DNA of 22,962 nt from Hyphochytrium catenoides (taxonomy: Eukaryota; Sar; Hyphochytriomycetes; Hyphochytriales; Hyphochytriaceae): contig FLMG01004104.1 in the NCBI GenBank assembly GCA_900088475.1, forward strand, positions 1-22,962. Reading direction: 5' to 3'. A model generated the notes under the pieces. That model was not told where the DNA came from. It ran no database searches and saw only the letters and a program-made list of their open reading frames with translations. The position numbers were made by a program, and so were the translations under genes. Each line of letters begins with the position of its first letter. Within the stretch, counting starts at the first letter, position 1. This document shows, in pieces, positions 1-10,300 of the stretch.

Positions 1-620
1 ATGTAGAAAATTTATATATCCCATCGCGAGTGCGACAATAAATACCAATTGTTACCGCAAACACCTGCAGCGATGCAATGGCAACCACCACCTCAGAAGG
101 AACACCGTCCTAATGTCTCACCCCAGACGTCTGTTATAAATCTTAGGCTTTTGATTCGACGTCTGTTTTTATCTTAGGCGACTAGAAATTGATCTGCTGG
201 TTTTGTAGGTAAGCCTAAGATGGGATGGTCGCTGGTTTTTACCAGTACATTTCTTAGACCTAATGGCCGCTAAAGGGCGTCGTCGTCCCTCGTCCCATGA
301 CAGTCATTTCGGGAACTCTACGACTGTGTAGAGAGTATCTCAGACAGAATATTATCTATGGACATTTTGGGTCCGTCCCCACCTGCCCCCCTGTCATCAG
401 GGATACATCCTCTCCCCCACCCACCTTCGGCCGCCACCCTTTGATTGACGCTCCAAACGGGTTTGTATACAGACCTACCCACCCTAGGAGAGGTGTTTTG
501 TTCCCATCGAAGAGACAGAGTGAGCCTTTTTGGTGTTATAGCTATGTAGAGTTGGTGTACGAGATGGTCACGAGGGTTTACCTTTGCAATAGGTATAACT
601 AGAAGGTTCTCAAAGCAAAA
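1..620. other. Left flank without a confident gene
   Basis: Both strands have open frames here of 100-120 codons (297-602 plus, 689-318 minus). They oppose each other, lack any family signature and have no convincing splice or start context, so neither is called. What can be seen is a small repeat cluster at 124-221 (listed separately) and a CT-rich stretch beginning near 660. The flank may hold the 5' region of a gene lying outside the window. Confidence 0.5.
124..221. repeat. Short direct and inverted repeat cluster
   Basis: A 10-bp perfect palindrome CAGACGTCTG lies at 124-133. A composite unit, GACGTCTGTT followed after a few bases by ATCTTAGGC, occurs at 126-148 and again at 158-179. 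An inverted copy of the second half, AAGCCTAAGAT, lies at 211-221 and pairs perfectly with ATCTTAGGCTT at 140-150. The arrangement could be a set of protein-binding sites or the remains of a small inverted-repeat element. Confidence 0.6.
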
Positions 621-663
621 GTTGTTCCTTATTATTTTTAGGACAGTTTTTAGGATTTGTCTT

Positions 664-748
664 TTTCCCCCTTTCTCTCTCTCTCTCACTCTCTGTCCTT
701 CTCTCTCTCTCTCTCTCTCTTTCTCTTTTCTCTCTCTCTCTCTCTTTA

Positions 749-780
<32 letters not shown>

Positions 781-897
781 TTTCTCTCTCTCTCTCTCTT
801 TCTCCTTTCTCTCTCTCTCTCTCTCTTTTCTCATTTCTCTCTCTCTCTCGCTCTCACTCTCTCTGTCTCACTTAATATCCTCTCTCTCTCTCTCCTA
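664..897 (+). repeat. CT dinucleotide microsatellite
   Basis: This is about 230 bp of nearly pure pyrimidine on the plus strand, built from CT runs broken by short T and C interruptions. It lies upstream of the membrane-protein gene that starts at 1545, with the pyrimidines on that gene's coding strand. Open frames across it (Ser/Leu/Phe on one strand, Arg/Glu on the other) are artefacts of the repeat. Confidence 0.95.
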
Positions 898-1544
898 CTC
901 ACTGGACCAAGCAACTCTTTTTTCCTCTCCTTTTCCTCTCCCGCTGCGTTGCTCTCTGCCCCATCATTACCTTTCGTTCCCCTGTCAGAGGCCAAGAGAA
1001 GAAGAATAGGGCTGATGGGCAAGGTCACAGGTGATGATGCGGTCGGCTCCCAAGAAATGGTTGTTCGTCGTCGGCTGCACAGTCAGCGGAGTGGCAACCC
1101 GCTTTTCTCTTCTTCCCTCTCATCATCACCCTATCCAAAAGAGAGAGAAAGTGGGAGAGAGCTCATGCTAGAAGAGAAGAGAGCGGAAAAGTTGATTGAG
1201 AGGGGGAGAGAGGACAAGCGAGGCCATCGCGGGAGACTGAAGGAGATCCCCGTCTTTACTCGGATTTGGCTAATAAAAGACATGGAGGAGCCCACTTCAG
1301 CAGGAAGAAAAGAAGAGCGACGGGAAAAATGGGGAGCTGACGTGGTTGCGGATATCTCTCTCTCTCGTCTTTCTCTCCCTTCCACTCTCTACCTCTTAGA
1401 AGTGTAGGAGTATGCGGCGAGGAGAAGAGGAAATGTGGAACGTCGAAGAGAAGAAGCCGTGAGAGGAGAGAAAGTGACAGACAGTGTCGGAAGAAAAAGG
1501 CAAGAAGAGAAGGGAGAGGCAACAAGAGCAAGCAAGAAGAGAAC
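898..1544 (+). other. Probable 5' leader or promoter of the 1545 gene
   Basis: No recognisable gene. A frame that runs in from the CT tract stays open to 1407 and contains an ATG at 1015. Its product is an Arg/Glu/Ser-rich low-complexity chain that follows the purine-rich composition. The last 150 bases before the ATG at 1545 are strongly purine rich. Several upstream ATGs are present, so if this stretch is transcribed the leader would carry upstream open frames. Confidence 0.45.
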
Positions 1545-3686
1545 ATGAGTCAAGTGACAACGATTCGCATATTGCTCTCTGACTCTCTCCTCCTCCTCGG
1601 ACTAAGCTCTCTTTTGACCGCCCTGTACATCGGACTTTACACTGCAGCCATCCAGTCCTTACCTCAGCCAGCCACACCTCTTTACTGTGACAACAGCTGC
1701 CCAGGAACAAGAAAGAGAGATTGCGACTTTGAATTGCCGTTTCTCTCTCCCTGTGGGCTAAGCTACAGTCTTGGCGGGTATCTCTTCGTGGCAATCGGGA
1801 GCATTCCGTGCAGCTACGCAGGCGTGGCAGTGGTTTATAGAGAGACATTTGGCTCTAGACCAGGGACGAAGAAGAGAGAGAGAGTGACGGTTGGTACTGT
1901 CGCTCTTATCCTGCTCAGTACCGCACTCTATGGCGTGGAAGCCTTTCTCTTAGAGACCAACACTTTTGCAGGACAAGCGGTGTTTGCCCTGCTTAACGGC
2001 TGGCTTTTCTATGATGGAGACGCCATAGAGTTTCTTCTCCGCCTGACAGCTAATTTTCTTCCCACACTCTCGGCGATCCTGATGCTGCAAGTTGTCTTTC
2101 CTCTTCTACTCTCTTCTTCTTCTGTCTCATCTCATGCTGGCTCTGGAAGGACTGTCAACGGACTGATAAGCTTTGGCTTGCCTGCTGTGTTCTTCTCTCT
2201 CTCTTTCGTCACTAAGCAGTGCATAAGGCTGCTCCTAGGAAGGGAAAAGAGGATGGAGATAGAGGAAAGAGGAAGACAAGACAAGGCAACATCGTCTTCT
2301 TCTTCTTCTTGGTCTCATTCCTCTCCTGATGCCACGCTCTTCGTCATGTACATCCTTTATCAGCTGCTGCAGCTCACTGCTAGTATCAGCAGAGGAAGAG
2401 ACTCTCTTACCGTTGTATCTCTCTCTATTCTTTCCTCTTGCACAGGGTACATTCTCACACTGGCTTGGAATCTCTCACGCCTTAGAAAGACAGGCATCTT
2501 TCACTCTCTCCATGGCCGTCGCTTTTCTGCTAACGTCGTGAAGGTTCTTGTAGCGAGATCATCAGCCGAACACAGTTCTTCTGTCTCTCCTGCCATCTCC
2601 TCTTCCTTGCGAGAGAGGGGAGCTTGTAATAAGAATGAGAAGAAAGGAGGAGTTTTTCCAGCAGAGTCAGCAGTGTCGTCGCACTTTCCATCAGTGGTTC
2701 CTATAGAGCCCACAAGTACAACCCAGAAGGGAGGAGGAGAGAGCCAAGAAGGAGAGCAAGAAGAAGAAAAGAGCGTCGGCCTACCTTCTGTTCCCCATTA
2801 TCGCTTGTCTCCCGCCGCGGTTGCCGCCTTATCAGTTGCCCATTCCTCTCACATCACTTCTTCCCTCCTGCGAAAGTCTGAGGAGCTTCCTCCACCGCTG
2901 ATGAAGGAGAGGGACTTGGTCTTTTGCTCGGACAACAGCGCAGCTCTAGAGAGAGAGGTTGCCAACCAGGGGAAAGAAGAGACAGCTCTCTCGTCATCTA
3001 TTGCTGTAAGTCATTCTCAAGAGAGAATGGAAGAAGTTTCTACTATCAGGAAGGCCGTTCGTCAAGTTGTTCCCTCTCCACTTCTTTCCTCATCCTCTCT
3101 ACGGCCCTGGGCGTTCAAAGCGCTGTCTCCTGATGAGACAAAGGAGGCAGAGACAGCAGGAGAGAGAAGACAAGAGAAAAGCAGTTTGGCTGCCACCTCC
3201 CCCTCGTCTTCTCCTGCCGAAGTGTCGCTGCAGGCACATCTCGAGGCCTCAGCAATCCTTTGGAAACGTATGGCGCTCTCTCTCATTGTCGCCACAGTGT
3301 GCGGCATGGCGATTACCACGTCTCTGATCCCCTTTCGCAACTACTTCTTGGCCCGACTAATCTTCAGCGCTGCCTGCTATCGGCCGAATATTAGTTTATC
3401 TGAAGCTTTGAACCTCGAATGGCAGCTCTTCTTCATTGTCCTGACAGGATGGACGCTGATGGCAGTGTTTATTTGTACCTTGGAGGTGATGCAGGTGGGG
3501 GTGGTCCGGACGTGGCTCGTGGAAAGAAAGAAGATTATGAAGACGGCGCTGCTTCTTCAGCTTCTCTATTCACCCTTTCTCTCGGTCTCCCTTCTCCACA
3601 GCATGCTGCTTGCTCCCTCGGGAGATATCTGTTTGGCCATTGTGATGAGACAGCAGACTCTTGGCAACGAAGATTACGCGAGCTAG
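1545..3686 (+). CDS. Multi-pass membrane protein, 713 residues, unknown family
   Basis: This is a single long frame from ATG at 1545 to TAG, with no intron needed. I do not recognise the family. Hydrophobic segments suggest roughly five or six membrane spans in the N-terminal half (about residues 12-34, 76-98, 115-134, 165-190, 203-224 and 265-310). The loop after span 1 carries four cysteines (48, 52, 60, 70), consistent with a disulphide-bonded luminal loop. Residues about 330-570 form a long hydrophilic Ser/Glu/Lys-rich loop with low-complexity stretches. At least three more spans follow (about 580-700). The layout of an N-terminal bundle, a long cytosolic-looking loop and a C-terminal bundle is seen in some transporters and receptors, but no motif supports either. 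The gene is convergent with the basic protein at 5545-4460. A CT tract lies upstream. Coding status is supported by length and by many ordered hydrophobic segments; function is unknown. Confidence 0.75.
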   Translation: MSQVTTIRILLSDSLLLLGLSSLLTALYIGLYTAAIQSLPQPATPLYCDNSCPGTRKRDCDFELPFLSPCGLSYSLGGYLFVAIGSIPCSYAGVAVVYRETFGSRPGTKKRERVTVGTVALILLSTALYGVEAFLLETNTFAGQAVFALLNGWLFYDGDAIEFLLRLTANFLPTLSAILMLQVVFPLLLSSSSVSSHAGSGRTVNGLISFGLPAVFFSLSFVTKQCIRLLLGREKRMEIEERGRQDKATSSSSSSWSHSSPDATLFVMYILYQLLQLTASISRGRDSLTVVSLSILSSCTGYILTLAWNLSRLRKTGIFHSLHGRRFSANVVKVLVARSSAEHSSSVSPAISSSLRERGACNKNEKKGGVFPAESAVSSHFPSVVPIEPTSTTQKGGGESQEGEQEEEKSVGLPSVPHYRLSPAAVAALSVAHSSHITSSLLRKSEELPPPLMKERDLVFCSDNSAALEREVANQGKEETALSSSIAVSHSQERMEEVSTIRKAVRQVVPSPLLSSSSLRPWAFKALSPDETKEAETAGERRQEKSSLAATSPSSSPAEVSLQAHLEASAILWKRMALSLIVATVCGMAITTSLIPFRNYFLARLIFSAACYRPNISLSEALNLEWQLFFIVLTGWTLMAVFICTLEVMQVGVVRTWLVERKKIMKTALLLQLLYSPFLSVSLLHSMLLAPSGDICLAIVMRQQTLGNEDYAS

Positions 3687-4459
3687 GGAGAGCTTACGAG
3701 AGAGATTTCGTCCCTTACTTTGGCTCCGCCAGCTTCCCTCAGTCCGCTTTGGTTCAATGGTGTCTGACCTAAGAGTTAAGCCCTGCATGGAAAGGGAAGA
3801 CAGCTTCCGACGACAGCCTTCTTTCTTCTCGCTCTTTCGTTGCTCCTGTCCTTGGACTCCGCTCACTGACTCCTCTGTTCTCCTACTCAAACCTTTCCTC
3901 TTGTGTCTTCCCCTATTTATACTACTTTTTGCTGCGGACCATTTCGCCGACCATCCGTCTGCCTTTCCTTGTCCGAGTCTTAGGCCCCTCTTCCCCTTCC
4001 CTTCCCTCTCTCTTTCAATGATCTCTCTTATTTTTCCTTTGATGTTATACTCTCTCAACCTCTTTCTTCTCCCGCAGCTTATTCTTCAGCCTCAGCTCAT
4101 TGAGAGCTAAGAGACAACAACGTCCCTGGGGCATGTGGAGAAGAGACGAATCAGCCTCGTTAAAAAGAATAAACTCTCTTCTCTCTTCCTTAGTCCGTTT
4201 CTCTCTCCCTCCCTCTTTCACTTCTGTTGTAGCCCCTGCGCGCTACAAAGGGAAGCCTCTTTGTGCATGACGCTGTCGTCCTCTCTTGCCCAGCGCAAGA
4301 CGACGAGAAACGGGAGAGAAGCCCTTGAAGAACAAAGGATCGCAGTTATTCAGAGAGTTGATAGTAAGGAGAGTGAACGACAACGAAAGGTACGAAATAG
4401 ATATGGAGATAGTAAAGGGAGAGAGAAAGGTATTGGCAGGGAGGAGTGGCGCAGCTGCT
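3687..4459. other. Intergenic region between convergent genes
   Basis: This stretch lies between the 3' ends of the plus-strand membrane protein and the minus-strand basic protein. It is pyrimidine rich on the plus strand up to about 4080 and then mixed. Open frames of 150-167 codons exist on both strands, but they are low-complexity (Leu/Phe/Ser or Arg/Glu) and none has a family signature. It probably holds the two 3' UTRs. Confidence 0.5.
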
Positions 4460-5545
4460 TCATCTCGTCAGGCTTGTCCGAAGTCTCTTACTCCTACGCA
4501 AACCAGCAGTGGCGGCCTCAGACTTCGCTGCCCTTTTCCCTGCTTTTTCGGGCTCTAGCGGGACAACTTGTCTTTTTTCATTTAACTTGTCTTCTACCGC
4601 TTTTGTGGTTTCCAGATGAATACTTTCCGCAATATTAGTGGCTGCTTCGTGTCCCTTGGACTGCGAAAGATGCGACTTTTTGTCCAGCTCCGTGTCCTCC
4701 TCCGCTTTACGCTTTCCTTCCTTGCGTTTCGCTCTCTCGCCTTCTGCCGCGACCATTGTCTTCTTCGAGATAACTCCTGTCCTTGGACTGTTACTCTGAG
4801 CAAGACTAACATCTCCTGGGCTTCTTGCTATCCCTTCTTTCTTGGTTTGTCCCTCTTTCGCAACATCCGTAATGGGTTTGATGGCTTTCTGGGCCTGTCC
4901 TGAGTTTCCCTCGACGAGCGGCCTCCCTCTTGTTGGAGCCTTTTGGCTAGTATTCTTGTCCGTATCTTTCCTGGACTGGAATCTTCGTCGTCTAGCTATA
5001 AAACCGGAGATGCTGGGAAAATAATCACTGTCATCAGATGTGAAATCGTCCCACTCTGCACCATTTTTGCTCTCCTCCATCGCTGTCGCATGCCTCACGT
5101 CTGCTCTGACATTTACTAGCCAAACCTTGACGTCCTCCATGCTCTTATGGAGCCTTCTGATCTCCTCTGCCAAACCTTTGTAGTTGTTGGGCTGCTCAAA
5201 TGGGTTAGGGAACTCGTCTTGGCCCACCCCTGCTAGAGAGATTAATAGCCGCCCTCCCAGTTTGTACATTTCAAGAATAAGCCGTTCGAGGTGCAGCTTC
5301 CGGCTAACTTGAGATCCTGCAGAGTGGAACCACTCCTCCATTTCTTCCAGTTGCCGCTGAGCCCTACTGATCTCGCATCGATTTGTCAGGTTGTCCGTTC
5401 TTATAGAGGTCAAAGGGGGGGAAATGAACGTCCTGTGGTCGTTCCTTTGTTCCTCCTTCACTGCAGTGTACTCTTTAAGGACTTCGGCCAACCTGTCTCT
5501 TTCCTTCCGGCGCTTTTCTCTAATCAGCTTCTTCGTCTTCGTCAT
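4460..5545 (-). CDS. Basic, probably nuclear coiled-coil protein, 361 residues
   Basis: The frame runs on the minus strand from ATG at 5545. An in-frame TTG lies a few codons upstream but is less likely as a start. The N-terminus is very basic (MTKTKKLIREKRRKERDR). Heptad-like charged helices follow at about 60-90 and 120-150. Next come an acidic patch (DDFTSDDSD), a long Lys/Ser/Glu-rich disordered middle and a C-terminal cluster with LRRSKRLRT. Such basic clusters are typical of nuclear localisation signals and DNA- or histone-binding tails. I recognise no domain and no orthologue. The nuclear role is inference from composition. The gene appears intronless, is convergent with the 1545-3686 gene, and has an open upstream region with no confident neighbour for 1.7 kb. 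It could also be a ribosome-biogenesis factor, a class with similar basic composition. Confidence 0.7.
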   Translation of the reverse strand: MTKTKKLIREKRRKERDRLAEVLKEYTAVKEEQRNDHRTFISPPLTSIRTDNLTNRCEISRAQRQLEEMEEWFHSAGSQVSRKLHLERLILEMYKLGGRLLISLAGVGQDEFPNPFEQPNNYKGLAEEIRRLHKSMEDVKVWLVNVRADVRHATAMEESKNGAEWDDFTSDDSDYFPSISGFIARRRRFQSRKDTDKNTSQKAPTRGRPLVEGNSGQAQKAIKPITDVAKEGQTKKEGIARSPGDVSLAQSNSPRTGVISKKTMVAAEGERAKRKEGKRKAEEDTELDKKSHLSQSKGHEAATNIAESIHLETTKAVEDKLNEKRQVVPLEPEKAGKRAAKSEAATAGLRRSKRLRTSLTR

Positions 5546-7235
5546 GGGTAGCTTCCTCAAGAAGAGCAGGAGTCCGTCGAGACAGGAGTGGCGTTAAGCC
5601 CGCTGACTCTTATTTTTTTGTAAGAGGGACTAGAAAGACGAGACGTCTGCTGCGGGGCCACCCTTCGAAGCTGCAAGACAATCGGTCACTACCGTTGAGT
5701 AGCTTCTATCCTCCTTTTCTTCTGGAAAACTCTGCAGCAGTCGTAGTTGTTACAGCTCTTTCTCACGTATCCACAGTTAGTTAGGATGAAGGTCAGCAGC
5801 TTTTACCGCTCCATCTCCGCCATTGCGTTGCTCACTCTCTATAACAATTGAGAGATTCAGAGATTAAGGACTTCAATTCTGCAATTGAGAGCTCGGCGCG
5901 AGTTAGAAATGGACAGCTTTTCTCACCGCAAAATTTTCTTGTTCGCAACGTTCTGAAAAGCAGAGGGAAACCACTTCAAAAAGCCGTAGAATGGCGCGAA
6001 TTTAGCTATTGTTTCGGGAAGGGAGCTCTTATATTCGGCCATAGAGGAGAGTTTCGGATTAAAGCTTGTATAAACCATTTTTGCCATAAGTAGGCTCATC
6101 TAATTTTAGAAGGACTTCATAATAGATCCTACTATAAGGTGTACTTCGTTGTAGTTTCGGACGTGGGACTGCCTGCCAAGCTTTGTCTGATTGACATCTT
6201 GTCTGGGTCTTCCAAGGCTCTGTCTGCTTTGGGCAGACACACCCCACCCCAAACACCTCCATTTCTAACACGTTTAGAACTCCAGTAGTCCTCCCTACAC
6301 TATACTGTCTGTGCCTGTCAGTCTAAATCCGTCCGACACGTCGTACCACTTTCTGTTCTGCTCAGATTAGACCCTGATATTGCTGCTTTTCTCTAAGCTA
6401 CATCTACAACGCACACAATGACCTAAAGGCTAACTTACCTAGCTCACGCTAGAGTTGTAGAATGCCGAACGACAGGCCATCCTAGTCAACCCTTCGAAAA
6501 TAGCAGATCACATCTTTAGGGTCTTTGTGCAACTCATTCATATCGATAATGTTATGCCGAAGACAGTAAAATACCAAGACTGTCACGTTGTACGTGGGTT
6601 GACCCCGATGATAAATCAGACCTTCGATTCCTATCAGCTAACGCGACAATAATGGGTTGTGCAGCGTCTGTTACTTGGTAGTTCTATGCCTTTGTACAGG
6701 TACAATAATAGTAGCTTGTATAGCCTTTGGTAGTGTGAAGATCAGTGTCACATCCTGGTATGCCTGTTACTGTACTTTCACAGGATTCTGTACCAAAACA
6801 GCATGCAAAAGTTGGTTATTATTAGTAATAAAGCAGGCATGATCCTGTATCTGTATGCCTGGACAATGAAGTCAGCCCCCTGGAGTGCGTTACAGAGACG
6901 CTGAAACAACATGGCGCTTTTCTATCTTATTGAAGATAAGAACTCTTCTTCATTCAGTTCTCATCGAAACTCATAGCGCAATAATCTTCAGAAATCCAAG
7001 TCGATTAACGCCTCCGTGCCATCTGAGAAGAGTGTCAGGCCTTGCATCCAAATACAATGCTCATGTTCTTTGCTAGAGAGCAAAGTACAGCGTAAGAAAT
7101 ACATAAGGCTATAGACTCAAGAAGCACGGTTTGCAGAAGAATCCTGCCTACCGTTTCTCTATATCACTTCTTCAAACAGCTGTAAGATAAATGGGAGTTG
7201 GGAAAGGCCCTCAGGCGAGAGAAACTATGAAGCAT
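5546..7235. other. Gene-poor stretch
   Basis: About 1.7 kb with no frame above 81 codons, no splice-consistent exon series and no tRNA-like box pair that I could find. Base composition is more even than around it and CT/GA microsatellites are absent. A small perfect stem, TGTCTGC at 6221-6227 with GCAGACA at 6233-6239, is the only clear local structure. The left end is likely the promoter of the 5545-4460 gene and the right end that of the 7319 gene. Confidence 0.5.
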
Positions 7236-7318
7236 CAACTTATATAGCAGCCTCCCCAAGCAAGCGATAAGACTAAAACCTGTCCGAAGGAAACTGGGTG
7301 ACGTATCAGCTCCGGACC
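7236..7318 (+). promoter_or_regulatory. Putative TATA box and leader of the 7319 gene
   Basis: CTTATATAGC, with the TATATA core at 7241-7246, lies 73 bp upstream of the ATG at 7319. If it is used, transcription would start near 7270 and give a leader of about 50 nt. This is a match to the consensus only. Confidence 0.4.
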
Positions 7319-10300
7319 ATGAGGCGGCAGCCCATGGTCAGCTCAAGCAAACATGGGTGCCTTAGCATGTACATGCTCTTTCTCGTGCTTTTTGGTTCAA
7401 GGTGAGGTGAAGATATGACCTGTCCATTGCGTGCAAGCATCTGACCTACTGCTTTCTGCTCGCAGCTATAGAACCATTGCATGTGACGCGCCGAACTGGA
7501 TAAAAAGCGGTCTAGAGTGGGATGCTTTCCAAGCTTCGGGCAGTGGTAGTAGCACGGTACGAGATAGAAGTCGTGGCGCTCTTTCCTTTTATGTCGGGGT
7601 TCGTCGTTGTCTTCTCGGTGACGCCTAATTTTACTTTGCTCGCTCGAATACGAGGGTCTCGGTCTCTCGCTTTCCTGCTTTAAGCTGATAGCCATCGTCA
7701 TCCCTCAGGCTATTCGTTGCTCTCTCACCTTGTCTTCTTATCGTTCCCTTCGTGTTCATATTCTCTCTCTCTCTCTCTCTCGCGCGCGCGTCTCTTCTCA
7801 CGTTGCACCTATCTCTCTCTTTAGACCTCAACCGTAGAGTCTGGAAAGATCAGTACGAGCCCCTTCACCTTAACAGTGGGGTCCACGCAAATGAAATGCG
7901 AGTTCCCACTCATTCGTGGCGTTCAGTATATCTTCAAAGCTGCAGACAAATGGTAGGGATCCTAGAAATGAGAGAGAGAGAGCTAGAAGTCACCGGAGAT
8001 TTAGGACAGGAAGAGGAGAGAGATGGAGGGAAGAAGAGAGAGGATATCCAAGAGAGATGAGCATTTTTAAAAGCCCTCTGTTGCCTTACCACTCACCTTA
8101 TCTCGTCTCTCCTTGGTTCGGGCGTCTCTTTTTTGACGTGTTAATCGCTCTCTCTTGTTCCCTAGGCATTGCATCTCCTTCCTAGAGCTCGGTGTGCGGG
8201 AAGCAGGAGCCATATCTCCGGTCATTGCACTCATAGGCCCACCTGCTGCGAGTTCGTCGGCTAGTTGTCTGCCGGTCAACGAAAGAGAACCGTTCAAGTC
8301 CGTTCCTGCTTCTCCTGCGTCTCTCACAGTGCTCTTTGGTAAGACAAGAGAGGACTAACAGCCTTCCCCTTCTCCCCCATGGTCCTCTATAGTCCAGGCC
8401 GTGTCTCTCTCCATTCTAAGCTTACTTTTCTGCTAATTATGTGTGCCGAGTCCTTTGGACTTTATTGTCATTGATGGCCTCACAATTTCCCACTTGCTCA
8501 GCGAGAAGTTCTCCTCGAGTGGCGCAGAGTATACCAGAGCTACAACTGCCAAATGCTTTGACCTTCATTAGCACCACTGATGAAACGAGTACCACGTCTG
8601 TAGGTGTCGTTCGCCCTTTCCCTCTCTCTTCTCACTCTCTCTCTCTCTCCCTCTATTCTATCTACCTATCTATTCTATTCTATCCTATCTATTCTATCCT
8701 TTCTATCCTCTCTTTCTCTCTCTATCTAAATCTATCTATTATCTAAATCTATCTATCTATCTATTACTCTCTCTCTTACTTCTCGGTCTTGAGCGGACCG
8801 AAGCTGACCTTCCCTTTGCTATTATTGGACAGCGTTTAGCAGTCGCCACACACACTCTCTCTCTCTTTTCCTGCTCTCGTTTTGCTCTCTCTCTTTTCAT
8901 CCACTATCTAATTACCAAGTCACTCTCTAGGCGTAATCATCCTACTCTGGTGGTGGATCTTGATTGACTCTGTATATGAGTGACGTATCTTCTTTGCATC
9001 TCGTTATAGAACTGTACAGTGAGCGGAACCTCTTCGCTATGTGATGTCCCGGCGGCGAGCGTGGCATTCCCAGCATTTAGCTGTGCCAGTGACGTGCCTC
9101 GTCTTCCCCAGTCCACGTGGACTATTTATGGGACAGCTGCAGTGACAGGAGGTCCGGGTCTCTCTCGTGACGGTCCTAACAGTTATCTGTATCTCTTTCC
9201 GAGTTCTGCTCTCCGGCTTCTATCCCCTTTTTCTCTTTGTGGGGGCTCTATCTCTGCCCTCATGATAAGGAGTTGATCAATCTGTCTCTGTTTGTCACTG
9301 CTCGTTCTTGCTCTCACTCTCTGTTGAGTTGCTTGATGACTGTCCATACCTAGGCCTTGCTCCTTAGAGTCCGTCTTTCCTCTACCCCATTGGCAATCTC
9401 TTCTTATGGTGAACAGGTCATGCTATGGCCACGTTGTGCTACCGGGTTGAACGTTCCTTCTATGATCGCTGTTTGCACTCTCTCTCTCTCTGTCTTCTCT
9501 GTCTCACTCTCACACACACACACAAAACCGCGATCTGACGCGAGGTGCCTCATCCGCATGTCTTCCTCGTCACAACTTTTTTAGATTCAGGGTCTTTGTA
9601 TCAGTTTTGGAAGCAATCTAATGCGCCGTCGTCTTACGCCTGTGCATACATCCCAAGTGCCACGAAGGATGAGGTCCAACTAGGTCGCTCTGCCCTGTGG
9701 CTCTGTCTCCCCCCTCCAGCAGACCGACAGACAGCATGGACGGCAATAAAGTTTGCCAAAAGTGAGACCTGTTACTCTCTCTCTTCCTCTCTATCTTGTT
9801 CTCTCTCGCTCTCTATCTGTCAGGTTGTACTTCTTACCAGCCACTCGTATGCTCTTTCTTCCCTTGGTCCCAGTAACTCTTTAGCGTTCCCTAAGCCGGC
9901 TTCTATCTCTCCGCAAAGTACTCTAACATCTTCGGTTGGACCTCCTTCTCACTTCCTCAGGCGATGATTCTACCTGTCCTTCCTGTCCAGACTGTGGTGC
10001 GCTAGGACGGACGTCCTGTCGGCCATTCTCTACCGATTGTGGCGCCTGTTCGAGTGGATATGAGGAGAAGGACGGGCAATGTGGTAAGTGGAAGCTCCTC
10101 GTTGCTTAGTCGCTGTCTTCTGTTCCTTGGGTGTCTCTGTCAGGCGTGGACGGCGGTCAATGCGGGTTCTGCTGGTTATCTCGTGCCTTCAAGCTACCGT
10201 TCCCCAATCTTACCCAGTAATGCTCTCATCTTCTGTCCTTCTATCGCTCTTTCTCTGCACCTCCTCTCTTTTATCTTATATCTTTCTCTCTTTGCTCGCA

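Noticed and set aside
622-1407. Long Ser/Leu frame through the CT tract and beyond (261 codons)
   Set aside because: More than a third is pure microsatellite and the remainder is Arg/Glu low complexity that follows purine-rich DNA. There is no domain and the true gene starts at 1545.
3570-4110. Opposed frames of about 150-160 codons on both strands
   Set aside because: They overlap each other and the end of the membrane-protein gene. They consist of repeat-driven residues and show no splice or family support.
6657-6842. Cysteine-rich plus-strand frame of 61 codons
   Set aside because: Too short, with no signal peptide and no exon partners; the composition fits chance in TG-rich DNA.
7306-7701. 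Minus-strand frame of 131 codons
   Set aside because: It is antisense to the signal-peptide exon and exon 2 of the receptor-like gene, whose exons are supported by phase continuity.
9824-9872. Exon-like piece with CTSYQPLVC resembling part of a frizzled-type cysteine domain
   Set aside because: It has good splice edges, but its length is not a multiple of three and would break the frame. Skipping it joins the exons at 9761 and 9961 perfectly.
10144-10216. Exon-like cysteine-rich piece after the NPDC1-like module
   Set aside because: Including it breaks the frame. Skipping it gives the VP after the last cysteine seen in NPDC1 and leads directly into the membrane-span exon.
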